This document shows, piece after piece, positions 31,304-42,635 of a stretch of DNA of 64,000 nt. Location of the stretch: contig JBPCKA010000028.1 in the NCBI GenBank assembly GCA_051004735.1, forward strand, positions 1 through 64,000. Reading direction: 5' to 3'. The stretch comes from Euzebya sp051004735 (GTDB lineage Bacteria; Actinomycetota; Nitriliruptoria; Euzebyales; Euzebyaceae). Numbering within the stretch: the first letter of the stretch is position 1; each line of letters starts with the position of its first letter. The translations under genes were made by a program, and so were the position numbers. Under the pieces are notes generated by a model. It saw nothing but the letters and a program-made list of their open reading frames with translations, searched no databases and was not told the DNA's origin.

Positions 31304-33063
31304 ACATCGTCAGCCTGGAGGCGGTGCGCAAGTCCTACGCCGAGAAGGTGCCTTTGGACGGCGTCAGCCTGGGTTTGGATGAAGGCGACCGTGCGGGTGT
31401 CATCGGGATCAACGGCAGCGGGAAGTCGACGCTACTGAAGATCATCGCCGGCATCGAAACCGCCGACGCCGGCCGCGTGGTGCATCGGAGTGGTCTGCGT
31501 GTGCGGTACCTGGACCAACAGCCTGCCGTGTCTGATGACCTCACTCCGCTAGAGGCCGCCGGTGGCACACGACAGGCAGAGGCCTACCTGGACAAGCTTG
31601 GCCTAGGCGGAATCGAGCAGTCGGTCGGAACCCTCAGCGGTGGACAACGGCGACGCGTGGCGTTGGCCCAGGTCCTGGCCGATGATCCCGATCTACTGGT
31701 CCTGGATGAGCCCACCAACCACCTTGACCCTGATGTAATCGAGTGGCTGGAAAACCTGCTGGTCAGCCGGTCGGGCACGCTACTGTTCGTCACCCACGAT
31801 CGCTATCTGCTGGGTCGGTTGGCTGACCGGATCATCGAAGTCGCCGAAGGTGAGGTCTTCACCCACCACGGCTCCTACGATGAGTATCTGCAGGCCCGGG
31901 CCAACCGGGTTGAGCAATCGCACGCAGAAGCACGTAAACGAGCCAATCTTGCACGGAGCGAACTTGACTGGCTCCGCCGCGGCCCGAAGGCGAGGACGTC
32001 CAAGGCCAAGCACCGGGTTGACAAGGCCGTCGCGTTGGTCGAGGAGGTCGGAGTGAAGGTCGACCAGCGGGTGATGTCGATCGACTTCCCCTCGCGACGA
32101 CTGGGTTCGTCAGTGTCAAACGCCCACAACGCCGGCAAGTCCTATGGCGACGCGGTGATCCTGCGCGACATCGAACTGAAGGTGGACCCGGCGGCGCGAT
32201 GGGGGTTTGTCGGCCCCAACGGGTCGGGCAAAACAACCCTGCTGGGGTTGATGGCTGGTCGGATCCAGCCTGATACCGGGTCGGTCAGGCTGGGCGAGAC
32301 GGTACATGTCGGGTGGTATGGACAGGACCCCGCCAGGGTGGCACCGAAGACCCGCGTGATCGACGCGGTGAAGGAAGTCGCCGAGCAGGCATCAACCGTG
32401 GACGGCCTGGTGGTCAGCGCGGGGGACCTGTTGGAGCGGTTCCTGTTCAGCAAGGCCGCGCAACGTGCATTCGTTGAAGAGCTGAGCGGTGGGGAACGAC
32501 GGCGACTGGAGCTACTGCGTGTGTTGGCCGATGCGCCCAACCTGTTGATCCTGGACGAGCCCACCAACGACTTGGATCTGGACACCCTGACCGTCTTGGA
32601 ACAGTATTTGGATGCCTGGCCGGGCGCGTTGCTGGTGGCCAGTCATGACCGCCATTTCCTTGACCGCGTGTGCGACGACCTCTACGCCATCACGCCTGAG
32701 GGCACCCTGCGACATCAGCCGGGCGGGTGGACGGCGTATCGGGAAGCACTGCGTCAGCAGGCCCGACAGGAAAAGGATTCGGGGGCTCGCACAGACACCG
32801 CGGCGCAGGAGTCAGGCCAGCGCCGCCGTGGCGGAAAGCTGACCTACAACGATCAGCGGGAGTACCAGCAACTCAGCCGACGGATACCCGAACTTGAGAA
32901 GAGACGGGAACAGATCCAAGCCCAACTCATCGAGGTCGCCGATGACTATGCACAGGCCAGGCAACTTGCCCAGACCCTGAACCAGGTGACAGCCCAGCTG
33001 GCGGCCGCCGAAACGCGGTGGCTGGAACTGGCCGAGATGGCCGAGGGGATGATCGAGGGATGA
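31294..33063 (+). CDS. uup: ABC-F family ATPase, Uup type
   Basis: 589 residues, two ABC modules and no membrane segment. Walker A motifs GINGSGKST and GPNGSGKTT; signature LSGGQRRRVALAQVL and LSGGERRRLELLRVL; Walker B DEPTNHLD and DEPTNDLD. The linker between modules is basic (RRGPKARTSKAKHRVDKA), as in ribosome-binding ABC-F proteins. A C-terminal coiled coil (YNDQREYQQLSRRIPELEKR on to ~585) is typical of Uup. Such proteins act on the ribosome or on branched DNA. GTG start inside trpS; ATGA overlap with orn. Confidence 0.9.
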   Translation: MPLNIVSLEAVRKSYAEKVPLDGVSLGLDEGDRAGVIGINGSGKSTLLKIIAGIETADAGRVVHRSGLRVRYLDQQPAVSDDLTPLEAAGGTRQAEAYLDKLGLGGIEQSVGTLSGGQRRRVALAQVLADDPDLLVLDEPTNHLDPDVIEWLENLLVSRSGTLLFVTHDRYLLGRLADRIIEVAEGEVFTHHGSYDEYLQARANRVEQSHAEARKRANLARSELDWLRRGPKARTSKAKHRVDKAVALVEEVGVKVDQRVMSIDFPSRRLGSSVSNAHNAGKSYGDAVILRDIELKVDPAARWGFVGPNGSGKTTLLGLMAGRIQPDTGSVRLGETVHVGWYGQDPARVAPKTRVIDAVKEVAEQASTVDGLVVSAGDLLERFLFSKAAQRAFVEELSGGERRRLELLRVLADAPNLLILDEPTNDLDLDTLTVLEQYLDAWPGALLVASHDRHFLDRVCDDLYAITPEGTLRHQPGGWTAYREALRQQARQEKDSGARTDTAAQESGQRRRGGKLTYNDQREYQQLSRRIPELEKRREQIQAQLIEVADDYAQARQLAQTLNQVTAQLAAAETRWLELAEMAEGMIEG

Positions 33064-33662
33064 CCCAGTTCGAACCCAGAGCGGATGTGGAGCACGTGAT
33101 GACCGGTGAGCTGAGCCAGCCCCTGATCTGGGTCGATCTGGAGATGACGGGACTTGATCCTGACACGGAGGTGATCGTGGAGATCGCGGTCATCATCACC
33201 GACGGAGACCTGGCGGTGCTCCACGAAGGTCCCGACCTGGTCATCCACGCCGATGACGCGGTGCTCTCGCGAATGCACTCCCGGGTGAAGACGATGCACA
33301 AGAAATCAGGTCTGACGGCACAGATCAGGGCCAGCGAGACCACTGTCGCCCATGCGGAAAAGGAGGTGCTTGACTTCGTCCGACAGCACGTGCCCGCTGT
33401 CGCAACCGCCCCCTTGGCCGGCAATTCCGTGCATGCCGACCGCGCGTTCCTCAGGAAGTACATGCCTACCCTGGAAGCGCATTGCCACTACCGCAACGTC
33501 GATGTGTCGACCATCAAGGAGTTGGCGCGGCGCTGGTATCCCGACGCGGTGGACGGGGCTCCAGCCAAGGACGGTGGACATCGGGCGCTGGCCGACATCC
33601 GCGAATCCATCGCGGAGTTGCAGTACTACCGGCGGACCATCTTCGCCGCTGAGCCGCAGTGA
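33060..33662 (+). CDS. orn: Oligoribonuclease
   Basis: Degrades RNA dinucleotides, including pGpG. 200 residues. All DEDDh residues are seen: Asp and Glu in IWVDLEMTGLDPD, Asp in NSVHADRAFLRKYMP, the His-Asp pair in GGHRALADIRESIAELQYY, with HYRNVDVSTIKELARRWYP between. ATG 33060 overlaps the uup stop (ATGA), so trpS-uup-orn form an operon. The ~14 residues before IWVDLEM are slightly longer than usual. Confidence 0.95.
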   Translation: MTQFEPRADVEHVMTGELSQPLIWVDLEMTGLDPDTEVIVEIAVIITDGDLAVLHEGPDLVIHADDAVLSRMHSRVKTMHKKSGLTAQIRASETTVAHAEKEVLDFVRQHVPAVATAPLAGNSVHADRAFLRKYMPTLEAHCHYRNVDVSTIKELARRWYPDAVDGAPAKDGGHRALADIRESIAELQYYRRTIFAAEPQ

Positions 33663-33820
33663 AGGACTACCGAGGTCGCGGTGGAACAATATGGATTCAT
33701 ACTTCATTCCCCCCTCCCGTCCTGGGAAACTCACCGCCGGAATACGTGGAAAACCAGCGCCGCTGCTAGCCTACGGCGGCGGTCGGAGTCGCCCGGATCA
33801 CACCAGAGGAGCGCAGGCGA

Positions 33821-34627
33821 ATGAGTACGGCGTCGGAGTCACGCAACACCATCCAGCCGCTGCAGAAGGCACCTGAGCCTTCGGTCAAGCATTCGCGCTT
33901 CTGGGCGGTCGAGTTCTACCGCTCGGCCATGGGCAAGAAGTACGTCATGGCGCTCAGCGGCCTGGTCGGGCTGAGTTTCATCCTCGTGCACGCGGTCGGC
34001 AACCTGCATGTGTATGAAGGGGCGATCCGGTACAGCGAGTACGGCGAGGGCCTGCGCGATCTTGGGGAGCCGCTGACCCCCCGAACGCTGTTGTTGTGGA
34101 TCGCGCGGTCGGGCCTGATCGTCGCGCTGGTGGTTCACGTTCACGCCGCCTACGCCCTGACCTGGCAGAACCGCAAGATGCGTCCGGTCTCCTACCAGGC
34201 GGCCCGGCACTACATCGCCGCGGACTACGCCTCGCGGACCATGATCTACACCGGCACGATCCTCCTGGCGTTCATCGTCTTCCACCTGGCCGATCTGACC
34301 TGGGGATTTGCCAATCCCGAGTTCGTGCGCGGTGCAATCACCAACAACCTGACGGCCAGCCTGTCCCGGATACCGGTCGCGCTGTTCTACATCGTGGCCA
34401 TGCTGGCTCTGGGCCTGCACATCTACCACGGCACCTACAGTCTGTTTCAGACTCTTGGGCTGAACAACAAGCGCTTCAATGCCTGGCGTCGCTACCTGGC
34501 CATAGGACTGACGGTTGTCGTGGTCGGCATCAACCTGACGTTCCCGCTGGGCACCCTGTTCGGCGTCCTTGATTGTTCGGAGCAGTGCCAGGGAGTCGTG
34601 CAGGACATTCAAGCAGAGGAGAGTTAG
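33821..34627 (+). CDS. sdhC: Succinate dehydrogenase cytochrome b subunit, type B
   Basis: 268 residues, a single large anchor instead of the SdhC+SdhD pair. Five membrane helices carry His residues suited to bind two hemes: ILVHAVGNLHVYEG, LIVALVVHVHAAYAL, FIVFHLADLTWG and LGLHIYHGTYSLFQTLG. This is the type B (Bacillus/Wolinella-like) quinone-reactive subunit, common in actinobacteria. Ribosome site GAGGAG upstream of ATG. First gene of sdhCAB. A TANNNT box (TAGCCT, 33767-33772) may serve as its promoter. Confidence 0.9.
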   Translation: MSTASESRNTIQPLQKAPEPSVKHSRFWAVEFYRSAMGKKYVMALSGLVGLSFILVHAVGNLHVYEGAIRYSEYGEGLRDLGEPLTPRTLLLWIARSGLIVALVVHVHAAYALTWQNRKMRPVSYQAARHYIAADYASRTMIYTGTILLAFIVFHLADLTWGFANPEFVRGAITNNLTASLSRIPVALFYIVAMLALGLHIYHGTYSLFQTLGLNNKRFNAWRRYLAIGLTVVVVGINLTFPLGTLFGVLDCSEQCQGVVQDIQAEES

Positions 34628-34630
34628 TCG

Positions 34631-36553
<1,923 letters not shown>

Positions 36554-36565
36554 GGATTGCATCTT

Positions 36566-37312
36566 ATGAAGCTCACCTTGAACGTATGGCGTCAGGAATC
36601 CCCCGACGCGGCCGGTCGCCTGGAGACCTACAAGCTGGATGACGTCAGCGAAGACATGTCATTCCTTGAGATGCTGGACGTGTTGAACCAGCAGTTGATC
36701 GATGAGGGGCAGGAACCGGTGCACTTCGACCACGACTGCCGGGAAGGCATCTGTGGGTCGTGTGGCTTGATGATCGATGGGCAGGCGCATGGCCCCCAGC
36801 GCTCAACCGCCACCTGTCAGCTGCACATGCGTCAGTACGCCGATGGGGACACCATCACGATCGAGCCGTGGCGCGCGTCGGGGTTTCCGGTGATCAAGGA
36901 CCTGGTGGTCAACCGCTCCGCTTTTGACCGGATCATCGAGGCAGGCGGCTACATCTCGGTCCCGACCGGCTCCGCCTCGGATGCAAACCTGACCCCCGTG
37001 CCGAAAGAGGTTGCCGACGAGGCCTTCGACGCGGCTGCCTGCATCGGCTGCGGCGCCTGTGTCGCGGCGTGTCCCAACGGTGCCGCGCAGCTGTTCACCT
37101 CGGCGAAGCTGAGCCAGTTGAACATGTTGCCACAGGGTCAGCCGGAGAAGGACCAGCGCACCCGCGACATGGTCGACACGATGGAGGCCTACTTTGGCTC
37201 GTGCACCAACATCGGGGAGTGCACGGTCAGTTGCCCCAAGGACATCAGCCTTGACTACATCGCCCAGATGAACCGGGACTATCTCAAGGTGCAGTTCAAG
37301 CAGCGGGGGTGA
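36566..37312 (+). CDS. sdhB: Succinate dehydrogenase iron-sulfur subunit
   Basis: 248 residues. The three clusters are visible: [2Fe-2S] in DCREGICGSCGLMIDG plus the later Cys, [4Fe-4S] in CIGCGACVAACP, and [3Fe-4S] in CTNIGECTVSCPKDI. ATG 36566, 12 nt after sdhA. It passes electrons from FAD to the heme subunit. Last gene of the operon; a small hairpin follows and the next gene is convergent. Confidence 0.95.
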   Translation: MKLTLNVWRQESPDAAGRLETYKLDDVSEDMSFLEMLDVLNQQLIDEGQEPVHFDHDCREGICGSCGLMIDGQAHGPQRSTATCQLHMRQYADGDTITIEPWRASGFPVIKDLVVNRSAFDRIIEAGGYISVPTGSASDANLTPVPKEVADEAFDAAACIGCGACVAACPNGAAQLFTSAKLSQLNMLPQGQPEKDQRTRDMVDTMEAYFGSCTNIGECTVSCPKDISLDYIAQMNRDYLKVQFKQRG

Positions 37313-37321
37313 CGTGCTGCA

Positions 37322-37336
37322 TGGCCCTTAGGGCCA
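37322..37336. terminator. Short hairpin between sdhB and vapC
   Basis: TGGCCC / GGGCCA with a TTA loop that contains the stop codon of vapC. A 6-bp stem without T-run, placed between convergent genes. Confidence 0.35.
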
Positions 37337-37702
37337 CGACAGGATCGCCGGGCCTGCACGTCCGATAGGTGCTGCAAGCGCCCGCAGGTCCTCGGCGTCC
37401 CCGGTGAGGATGGGCTGGCAGAGCACAGCCCCCAGCACGACGAGGTGGGCGTCGACAACATCCGCGCCGCCCGCCATGGCCAGCAATCTGCCGACTGCAC
37501 GTCCGTCATCTAGCGGATGGACGTGCAGTCCCTTGAGAACCGAGGCCAGCCGTGCTTGCCGTGCTCCGTCCCGCCACACCTGGGCGACGACGGCCTCGGA
37601 GGTGTGCAAGGACTCGCCTGCCCGGTGCGCTGCGGTGAGGAAGACGCGAGAGTGTTCCTCGTCCCTGTCAACCGAGATCAAGACGCCCGTGTCCACGATC
37701 AC
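37328..37702 (-). CDS. vapC: VapC-type PIN domain toxin
   Basis: 124 residues. PIN motifs: first Asp in VIVDTGVLISVDRD, Glu in LHTSEAVVAQVWRDG, third acidic residue in GADVVDAHLVVLGA, last Asp in LTGDAEDLRALAAPI. All four acidic positions are present, so a Mg-dependent RNase is expected. GTG start overlaps the vapB stop by 4 nt (GTGA), the usual coupling of antitoxin first, toxin second. Lies convergent to sdhB. Confidence 0.85.
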   Translation of the reverse strand: MIVDTGVLISVDRDEEHSRVFLTAAHRAGESLHTSEAVVAQVWRDGARQARLASVLKGLHVHPLDDGRAVGRLLAMAGGADVVDAHLVVLGAVLCQPILTGDAEDLRALAAPIGRAGPAILSWP

Positions 37703-37935
37703 CTGCCGAGCCCGAACCGTTTGATCGCGTCGGCGACGGCGTCGTCCTTGACCGGTTCGCCACGTTCGGCGGCCCACGCCTGTAACGCACTTGCGAGGGC
37801 ATCCTGACGATTCTGTTCCTCGGCAAGCCTTCCGATGGCTGCCCGGATGGCGCCCGAGCGACCGCCGTAGCGCTGCGCCAGTCCGTCGAGAAGGGCTTCC
37901 TCCTGATCGGTGAGTCGCACTGTTGTGGTGGCCAT
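37699..37935 (-). CDS. vapB: VapB-type ribbon-helix-helix antitoxin
   Basis: 78 residues. MATTTVRLTDQEEALLDGLA is a ribbon-helix-helix front (beta strand, then helices with RSGAIRAAIGRLAEEQNR). The acidic tail (VKDDAVADAIKRFGLG) should wrap the toxin. A TANNNT box (TACAGT) lies 6 nt before its ATG and is overlapped by a perfect inverted repeat, pointing to autoregulation and a leaderless transcript. Translationally coupled to vapC. Confidence 0.8.
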   Translation of the reverse strand: MATTTVRLTDQEEALLDGLAQRYGGRSGAIRAAIGRLAEEQNRQDALASALQAWAAERGEPVKDDAVADAIKRFGLGR

Positions 37936-37941
37936 TCACCG

Positions 37942-37964
37942 ACTGTAGCACAGTGCGTGCTACA
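37942..37964 (-). promoter_or_regulatory. vapBC promoter and operator
   Basis: Inverted repeat TGTAGCAC (37944-37951) / GTGCTACA (37957-37964), perfect 8 bp with a 5-bp spacer. It covers the -10 box TACAGT (37942-37947 on the minus strand). A good candidate binding site for the VapB dimer. Confidence 0.65.
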
Positions 37965-38065
37965 GCGGACGCTGCGGTCAGGGCGTACGGGACAGCGCTC
38001 AGCCAGCCACACGCGCACCACACCGATGGGCGTCGGGGGAGACGGCGACCGACCGGTTTGCTCGA

Positions 38066-39103
38066 TCAGCGGCGGTGTGGTCCTGGAACAGCGCTGCCGG
38101 GATCAGGACGTGCACGGTCATGCAGAAAGTCCCGCAACAGACGGCGAGATGCTGCGCTCGGCGTGGTTTGCCCTGCCCTCACGTCGTCCAGAGCGCTGTC
38201 CAAAGCGGCAGCGGCCTGTGGGTCGGCGCGGAAGGCACGCAGTAACCCATCGGTCACCTCGGCCATCAGCCAACCGACGTCCTGTTGTCGTCGCAGCGGT
38301 TGAAGTTGGCCCTGTTCCACGAGATGGGTGCGGTGGGCGGCCACCGCGTCGATGACAGGGTCGATGCCTTCATCGTGCAACGCCGAGACCAGCAGCACCG
38401 GAGGATCCCAACCGGGATGTCTGCGGCGAAGAAGAGCAAGGCCCTGTCGAGCATCGGCGGCCGCTGTACGAGCGGCGGGTAACAGATCCCCGTCACCTTT
38501 GGTGGCGACCACGACGTCGGCCAGTTCCATCACCCCGCGTTTGATTCCTTGGAGGTCATCGCCTGCTGCCGGAGACAGCAGCAGCGCCATGGTGTCCACA
38601 ATCCCGGCGACCGCGGTCTCGGACTGCCCCACCCCGACGGTTTCGACCACGACGTGGTCAAATCCCGCGGCTTCACACAGCAACAGCACCTCACGGGTAC
38701 GCCGCGCGATCCCACCCACGGATCCGCTGGTCGGGGAGGGGCGGATGAAGGCCGCGTCCCGTGATGCAAGATCCCCCATGCGGGTCTTGTCGCCCAGGAT
38801 CGAGCCACCCGACTGCGTCGACGTGGGGTCCACCGCCAACACTGCGACGCGTTGCTGTTGGCCGTCCACCAACCGCAGGCCGTAGGCCTGGATGAAGGTC
38901 GACTTGCCAGCCCCGGGTGGCCCGCTGACACCTAATCTGACCGCCTGACCGGTGTGGGGTTGGACGGCCTCGAGCAGTGCGGCCGCCAGATCGCGGTGAT
39001 CGGACCGGCTTGACTCGACCAGGGTGATCGCACGGGAAAGTGCCCGCCGATCACCCGCGACAACTGCCTGTGCCAGGGCAGCTGAGGTGCCCACGGTTCT
39101 CAC
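38066..39103 (-). CDS. meaB: MeaB/ArgK G-protein chaperone of methylmalonyl-CoA mutase
   Basis: 345 residues. GTPase loop GVSGPPGAGKSTFI, switch region VLAVDPTSTQSGGSILGDKT, Walker B VVVETVGVGQSE, and base motif VVATKGDGDLLP (N/TKxD type). MeaB protects and loads the B12 enzyme. GTG start overlaps the mutase stop by 4 nt (GTGA), so both are made from one message. The C-terminal dimerisation arm is present but ends in a Pro/Arg-rich tail. Confidence 0.9.
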   Translation of the reverse strand: MRTVGTSAALAQAVVAGDRRALSRAITLVESSRSDHRDLAAALLEAVQPHTGQAVRLGVSGPPGAGKSTFIQAYGLRLVDGQQQRVAVLAVDPTSTQSGGSILGDKTRMGDLASRDAAFIRPSPTSGSVGGIARRTREVLLLCEAAGFDHVVVETVGVGQSETAVAGIVDTMALLLSPAAGDDLQGIKRGVMELADVVVATKGDGDLLPAARTAAADARQGLALLRRRHPGWDPPVLLVSALHDEGIDPVIDAVAAHRTHLVEQGQLQPLRRQQDVGWLMAEVTDGLLRAFRADPQAAAALDSALDDVRAGQTTPSAASRRLLRDFLHDRARPDPGSAVPGPHRR

Positions 39104-41214
39104 TTCAATAGGGCCAGGACGTCGCGGGCGGCCTTGGGGATGTTGGTTCCGGGACCGAAGATGGCCCCGACACCTGCCTGGCGCAGCATGTCGTAGTCCT
39201 GCGGGGGGATGACCCCACCACAGACCACCACGATGTCATCGGCGTCGCGGTCCTTCAGTTCCTTGAGGAGTTGGGGAACCAGGGTTTTGTGTCCCGCAGC
39301 CTGGGAGGAGACCCCGATGACGTGGACATCGTTGTCGACGGCGTCACGAGCCACCTCGGCCGGGGTCTGAAACAGCGGACCGACGTCCACGTCGAATCCC
39401 AGGTCGGCGAAGGCTGTGGCGATCACCTTGGCGCCGCGGTCGTGGCCGTCCTGTCCCATCTTGACCACCAACATGCGAGGGCGACGTCCCTGGTCCTCAG
39501 CGAAGGCGTCGATGTCGGCGACCACCGCCGCGTAGTCCTCATCGCCCTCATAGGCCGCGCCGTAGACCCCGCTGATCGAGCGGACCGTCGCCTGATGGCG
39601 TCCGAACACCTCTTCCATTGCATCACTCATCTCACCGACCGTGGCACGGGCGCGTGCGGCCTCGATACACAACTCCAGCAGGTTCGTGGTGTCACTGGCC
39701 CCGTCGGTGAGCGCCTTCAGCGCAACGGTGCAGGCGTCATCGTCTCGTTCGGCACGCACACGCTTCAGGCGCTCTATCTGGGACGTGCGGACCGCGGAGT
39801 TGTCGATGTCGGTCACGTCCACGGTGTCGACATCCTCAGGTACGTAGGCGTTGACACCCACGACGACGTCCTCCCCGCGATCGACGCGCGCCTGACGCCG
39901 GGCGGCCGCTTCTTCGATTCGCAGCTTGGGCATCCCCGACGCCACCGCCTTGGTCATGCCACCCAACTCATCGACTTCGGCAAGGAGTTCACGGGCCTTG
40001 TCGGCCAGGGCGCCCGTCAGCCATTCGACGTAATAGCTGCCGCCCAGGGGGTCGATGACATGGGGAATCCCAGTCTCCTGCGCCACCACGAGCTGGGTGT
40101 TGCGGGCGATCCGGGCGCTGAAGTCCGTCGGCAGTCCCAGTGCCTCGTCAAAGGCATTGGTGTGCAGACTCTGGGTGCCGCCGAGGACCGCGGCCATCGC
40201 TTCGACTGTGGTGCGGACCACGTTGTTGTAGGGGTCCTGCTCGGTCAGGCTGACCCCGGAGGTCTGGCAATGGGTCCGCAGCATCTTGGACTTGGGGTTG
40301 CGTGGGTTGAACTGGTCCATCAACTGCGCCCACAGCAGACGGGCCGCGCGGAGCTTGGCCACCTCCATGAAGAAGTTCATGCCGATGGCGAAGAAGAAGG
40401 ACAGTCGAGGGGCGAAGGCGTCGACGTCCAGGCCGGCGTCGATCGCTGCCCGGACGTACTCGATGCCGTCGGCCAGCGTGAACGCCAGTTCCAGGTCGGC
40501 GGTCGCCCCTGCTTCCTGCATGTGGTAGCCGGAGATCGAGATGGAGTTGAACCGCGGCATCTCGCGGCTGGTGAAACCGATGATGTCGCTGACGATCCGC
40601 ATCGACGGTTCGGGCGGGTAGATGTAGGTGTTGCGGACCATGAACTCTTTGAGGATGTCGTTTTGGATGGTCCCGCTGAGTTGGTCCAGGCTGGCCCCCT
40701 GCTCCTGCCCGGCGACGATGTAGCAGGCCAGGATCGGCAGAACCGCGCCGTTCATTGTCATGCTGACGCTCATGGTGTCCAGGGGGATGCCGTCGAACAG
40801 GATCTTGACGTCCTCCACGCTGTCGATGGCCACGCCGGCCTTGCCCACGTCCCCTTCCACGCGGGGGTGGTCGGAGTCATACCCCCTGTGGGTTGCCAGG
40901 TCGAAGGCAACGCTGAGCCCCTTCTGCCCACCGGCCAGTGCACGGCGGTAGAAGGCGTTTGACTCCTCGGCGGTCGAAAAGCCCGCGTACTGCCGGATGG
41001 TCCACGGCCGGTTGGCGAACATGGTCGCATAGGGGCCGCGTACGAACGGCTCGAAACCAGGCAGGGTGTCGGTGTCGGGCAGGTCCGCGGTGTCAGCAGC
41101 CGTGAACAGCGGTTTGACGTCGATGCCCTCGGGTGTCTTCCAGGGGCGTTGGTCCGGCGCGGTGCCCTTGAACTCCTCGGTCGCCTTCTCCCGCCAACGC
41201 TGCATGTCGGTCAT
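39100..41214 (-). CDS. mutB: Methylmalonyl-CoA mutase, catalytic subunit
   Basis: Isomerises methylmalonyl-CoA and succinyl-CoA with adenosylcobalamin. 704 residues. The TIM barrel (~30-540) has RQYAGFSTAEESNAFYRRAL (active-site Tyr), LSVAFDLATHRGYDSDHPRV, and LRTHCQTSGVSLTEQDPYNN. The B12 domain (~570-700) has GQDGHDRGAKVIATAF with the DxHxxG cobalt ligand, then GVSSQAAGHKTLV. No small MutA subunit is adjacent; instead a LuxR-type fragment sits upstream, so it may act as a homodimer or use a distant partner. With SucCD and the acyl-CoA carboxylase it forms a propionate route. Confidence 0.95.
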   Translation of the reverse strand: MTDMQRWREKATEEFKGTAPDQRPWKTPEGIDVKPLFTAADTADLPDTDTLPGFEPFVRGPYATMFANRPWTIRQYAGFSTAEESNAFYRRALAGGQKGLSVAFDLATHRGYDSDHPRVEGDVGKAGVAIDSVEDVKILFDGIPLDTMSVSMTMNGAVLPILACYIVAGQEQGASLDQLSGTIQNDILKEFMVRNTYIYPPEPSMRIVSDIIGFTSREMPRFNSISISGYHMQEAGATADLELAFTLADGIEYVRAAIDAGLDVDAFAPRLSFFFAIGMNFFMEVAKLRAARLLWAQLMDQFNPRNPKSKMLRTHCQTSGVSLTEQDPYNNVVRTTVEAMAAVLGGTQSLHTNAFDEALGLPTDFSARIARNTQLVVAQETGIPHVIDPLGGSYYVEWLTGALADKARELLAEVDELGGMTKAVASGMPKLRIEEAAARRQARVDRGEDVVVGVNAYVPEDVDTVDVTDIDNSAVRTSQIERLKRVRAERDDDACTVALKALTDGASDTTNLLELCIEAARARATVGEMSDAMEEVFGRHQATVRSISGVYGAAYEGDEDYAAVVADIDAFAEDQGRRPRMLVVKMGQDGHDRGAKVIATAFADLGFDVDVGPLFQTPAEVARDAVDNDVHVIGVSSQAAGHKTLVPQLLKELKDRDADDIVVVCGGVIPPQDYDMLRQAGVGAIFGPGTNIPKAARDVLALLK

Positions 41215-42140
41215 GAAGCGAAGCGTAGCAACCCCATTGCGCTCACAGATCCGCGGTGACTCTGACGTCGGAAGGCCGCCACACCGCGAGACTCCTGAGG
41301 GACGTCGGTGGGGGGTTGGGGAGTGCCACGCCCGAAGAGTTCGATCGCCACCCTCCGGGACCGCAATCGAGCTTGAAGGTCAGGGTCCTGAATGGTCCGG
41401 GCGGTTGTTGCCACGGTGTGTCGCGCGCCCGGCATGTCCTCCAACAGACGTGCCTGGGTCAGGGCCAGCAGTGATGCGGCGTCGACGCGGATCTCCGGGT
41501 CGGTCGCGGTCCTCGCAAGGGTCCGCAAGGTCTGCGTCGCTGAGGGGATCTGGCCGCCACTGAGGAGTGCCCGACCCTTGGCCAGGGCCAGGTCCTCGGG
41601 CAATGGCAGCGGAACACGTTCAAGCGCGGCAAGGACCTGTGTCGGAGCTGAAGCCACCAGGGTGCTGAGCATTGGCCCGTTCAGTTCCGGGGGGGAGTGC
41701 GTGCCCAGATCCAGCAACGGCAGGCCATCGTCCTGCGCCGATGCCGCCGTCCGCAGAGACGCGATCAGGACGTCGTGGCGAAGGCTGACACGCTCCTCCA
41801 ACCGGCTGCGCAGGAAGACGTTGTCCATCACCAGCAACTCGTGATCGGTCAGGCGGAGCAGGCCAGCGTCAAGCCCTGCCTGTACCGCCTCCTCCCCGCC
41901 GGCGCTCACCAGAGTGGCGGCGGTGACCGCACCAGCGACACACGTCAACTCCAGAGCGGTGATGACCGCGGAGGCCAGCCGGGACAGGTGGTAGTCGGCA
42001 AGTTCACGCAGGGCCGCTGGCATCGGCAGTCCGTCGCCGAACCACTCGGCGCGGACGGCTTCCCGGAACCACAACGGTGACCCCTGCGCCACCGTCAAGG
42101 CCCGGGCGGCGGTCTCTTTCGTAGCCCCGACGCGCTTCAA
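41211..42140 (-). pseudogene. Middle piece of a LuxR/MalT-type AAA regulator
   Basis: 309 residues resembling the helical middle of large LuxR-family ATPase regulators: TAARALTVAQGSPLWFREAV, LRELADYHLSRLASAV and TDHELLVMDNVFLRSRLEER. The upstream P-loop and the C-terminal helix-turn-helix are both absent. The frame ends in unrelated residues that overlap the mutB start by 4 nt. At its other end it abuts plus-strand sequence of a different origin (~42140). A fragment left by rearrangement, not a working regulator. Confidence 0.6.
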
Positions 42141-42161
42141 CTGGAGTGGTATCGCGAGCAG

Positions 42162-42635
42162 GTGTCGGCGCGGCTCGGAGAGGACGTCCCCAGTGGCCGG
42201 ACCTCATTCGGTGTCGCCGCGGCACTGGCCGCCGAACTGAGCACACGTCGCCCGGTGAGCCTGGACAGTCGAGCGGCCCGAATCCTCGACCCGACGGTGC
42301 GGCTCACCCCCGTTGGTCTGTCCGCCGAGGTGCTTCCGGCGGGGGACCGGGCGCCCCTGCTCCTTGACACCTCCATGGCCAACGCCTTGACCACCGCGCT
42401 CGACGTCGTGGGGGACGGCGACCGCATCGGCGTTGATCGATGGCCTGACGCCGACGTCCAGCAGGCGTACCGGGACGCGCTCGTCCGGGGTGGGCTGGCG
42501 TATCTTGACCGGGACCAAACGGGTCCCGCGAGAACCGTTCTGGAACTCGCCTGGACGACGGCACCCCTCGATCCAGCCGTCCGCGACGCCGCGGTGTTGT
42601 TTGAGCGGCGCGTTGAGGCGGAAGTCGGGCGGTGA
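42162..42635 (+). pseudogene. Unknown protein, 5'-truncated, first gene of a glycosyltransferase operon
   Basis: 157 residues from a GTG. The protein-like frame extends back to about 42120 (ALQLEWYREQVSARLGEDVP) where it meets the LuxR-type fragment, so its front is lost. Other parts: TSFGVAAALAAELSTRRPVS, DVVGDGDRIGVDRWPDADVQ, and a helical end ARTVLELAWTTAPLDPAVRD. No family recognised. Its stop overlaps the next glycosyltransferase by GTGA. The operon position suggests surface polysaccharide work. Confidence 0.45.

Noticed and set aside
39271..40962. A long open frame (563 codons) antisense to mutB
   Set aside because: It is the complement of a conserved mutase gene with high GC at third positions; its protein has no fold-like features and is rich in Gly, His, Val and Arg.
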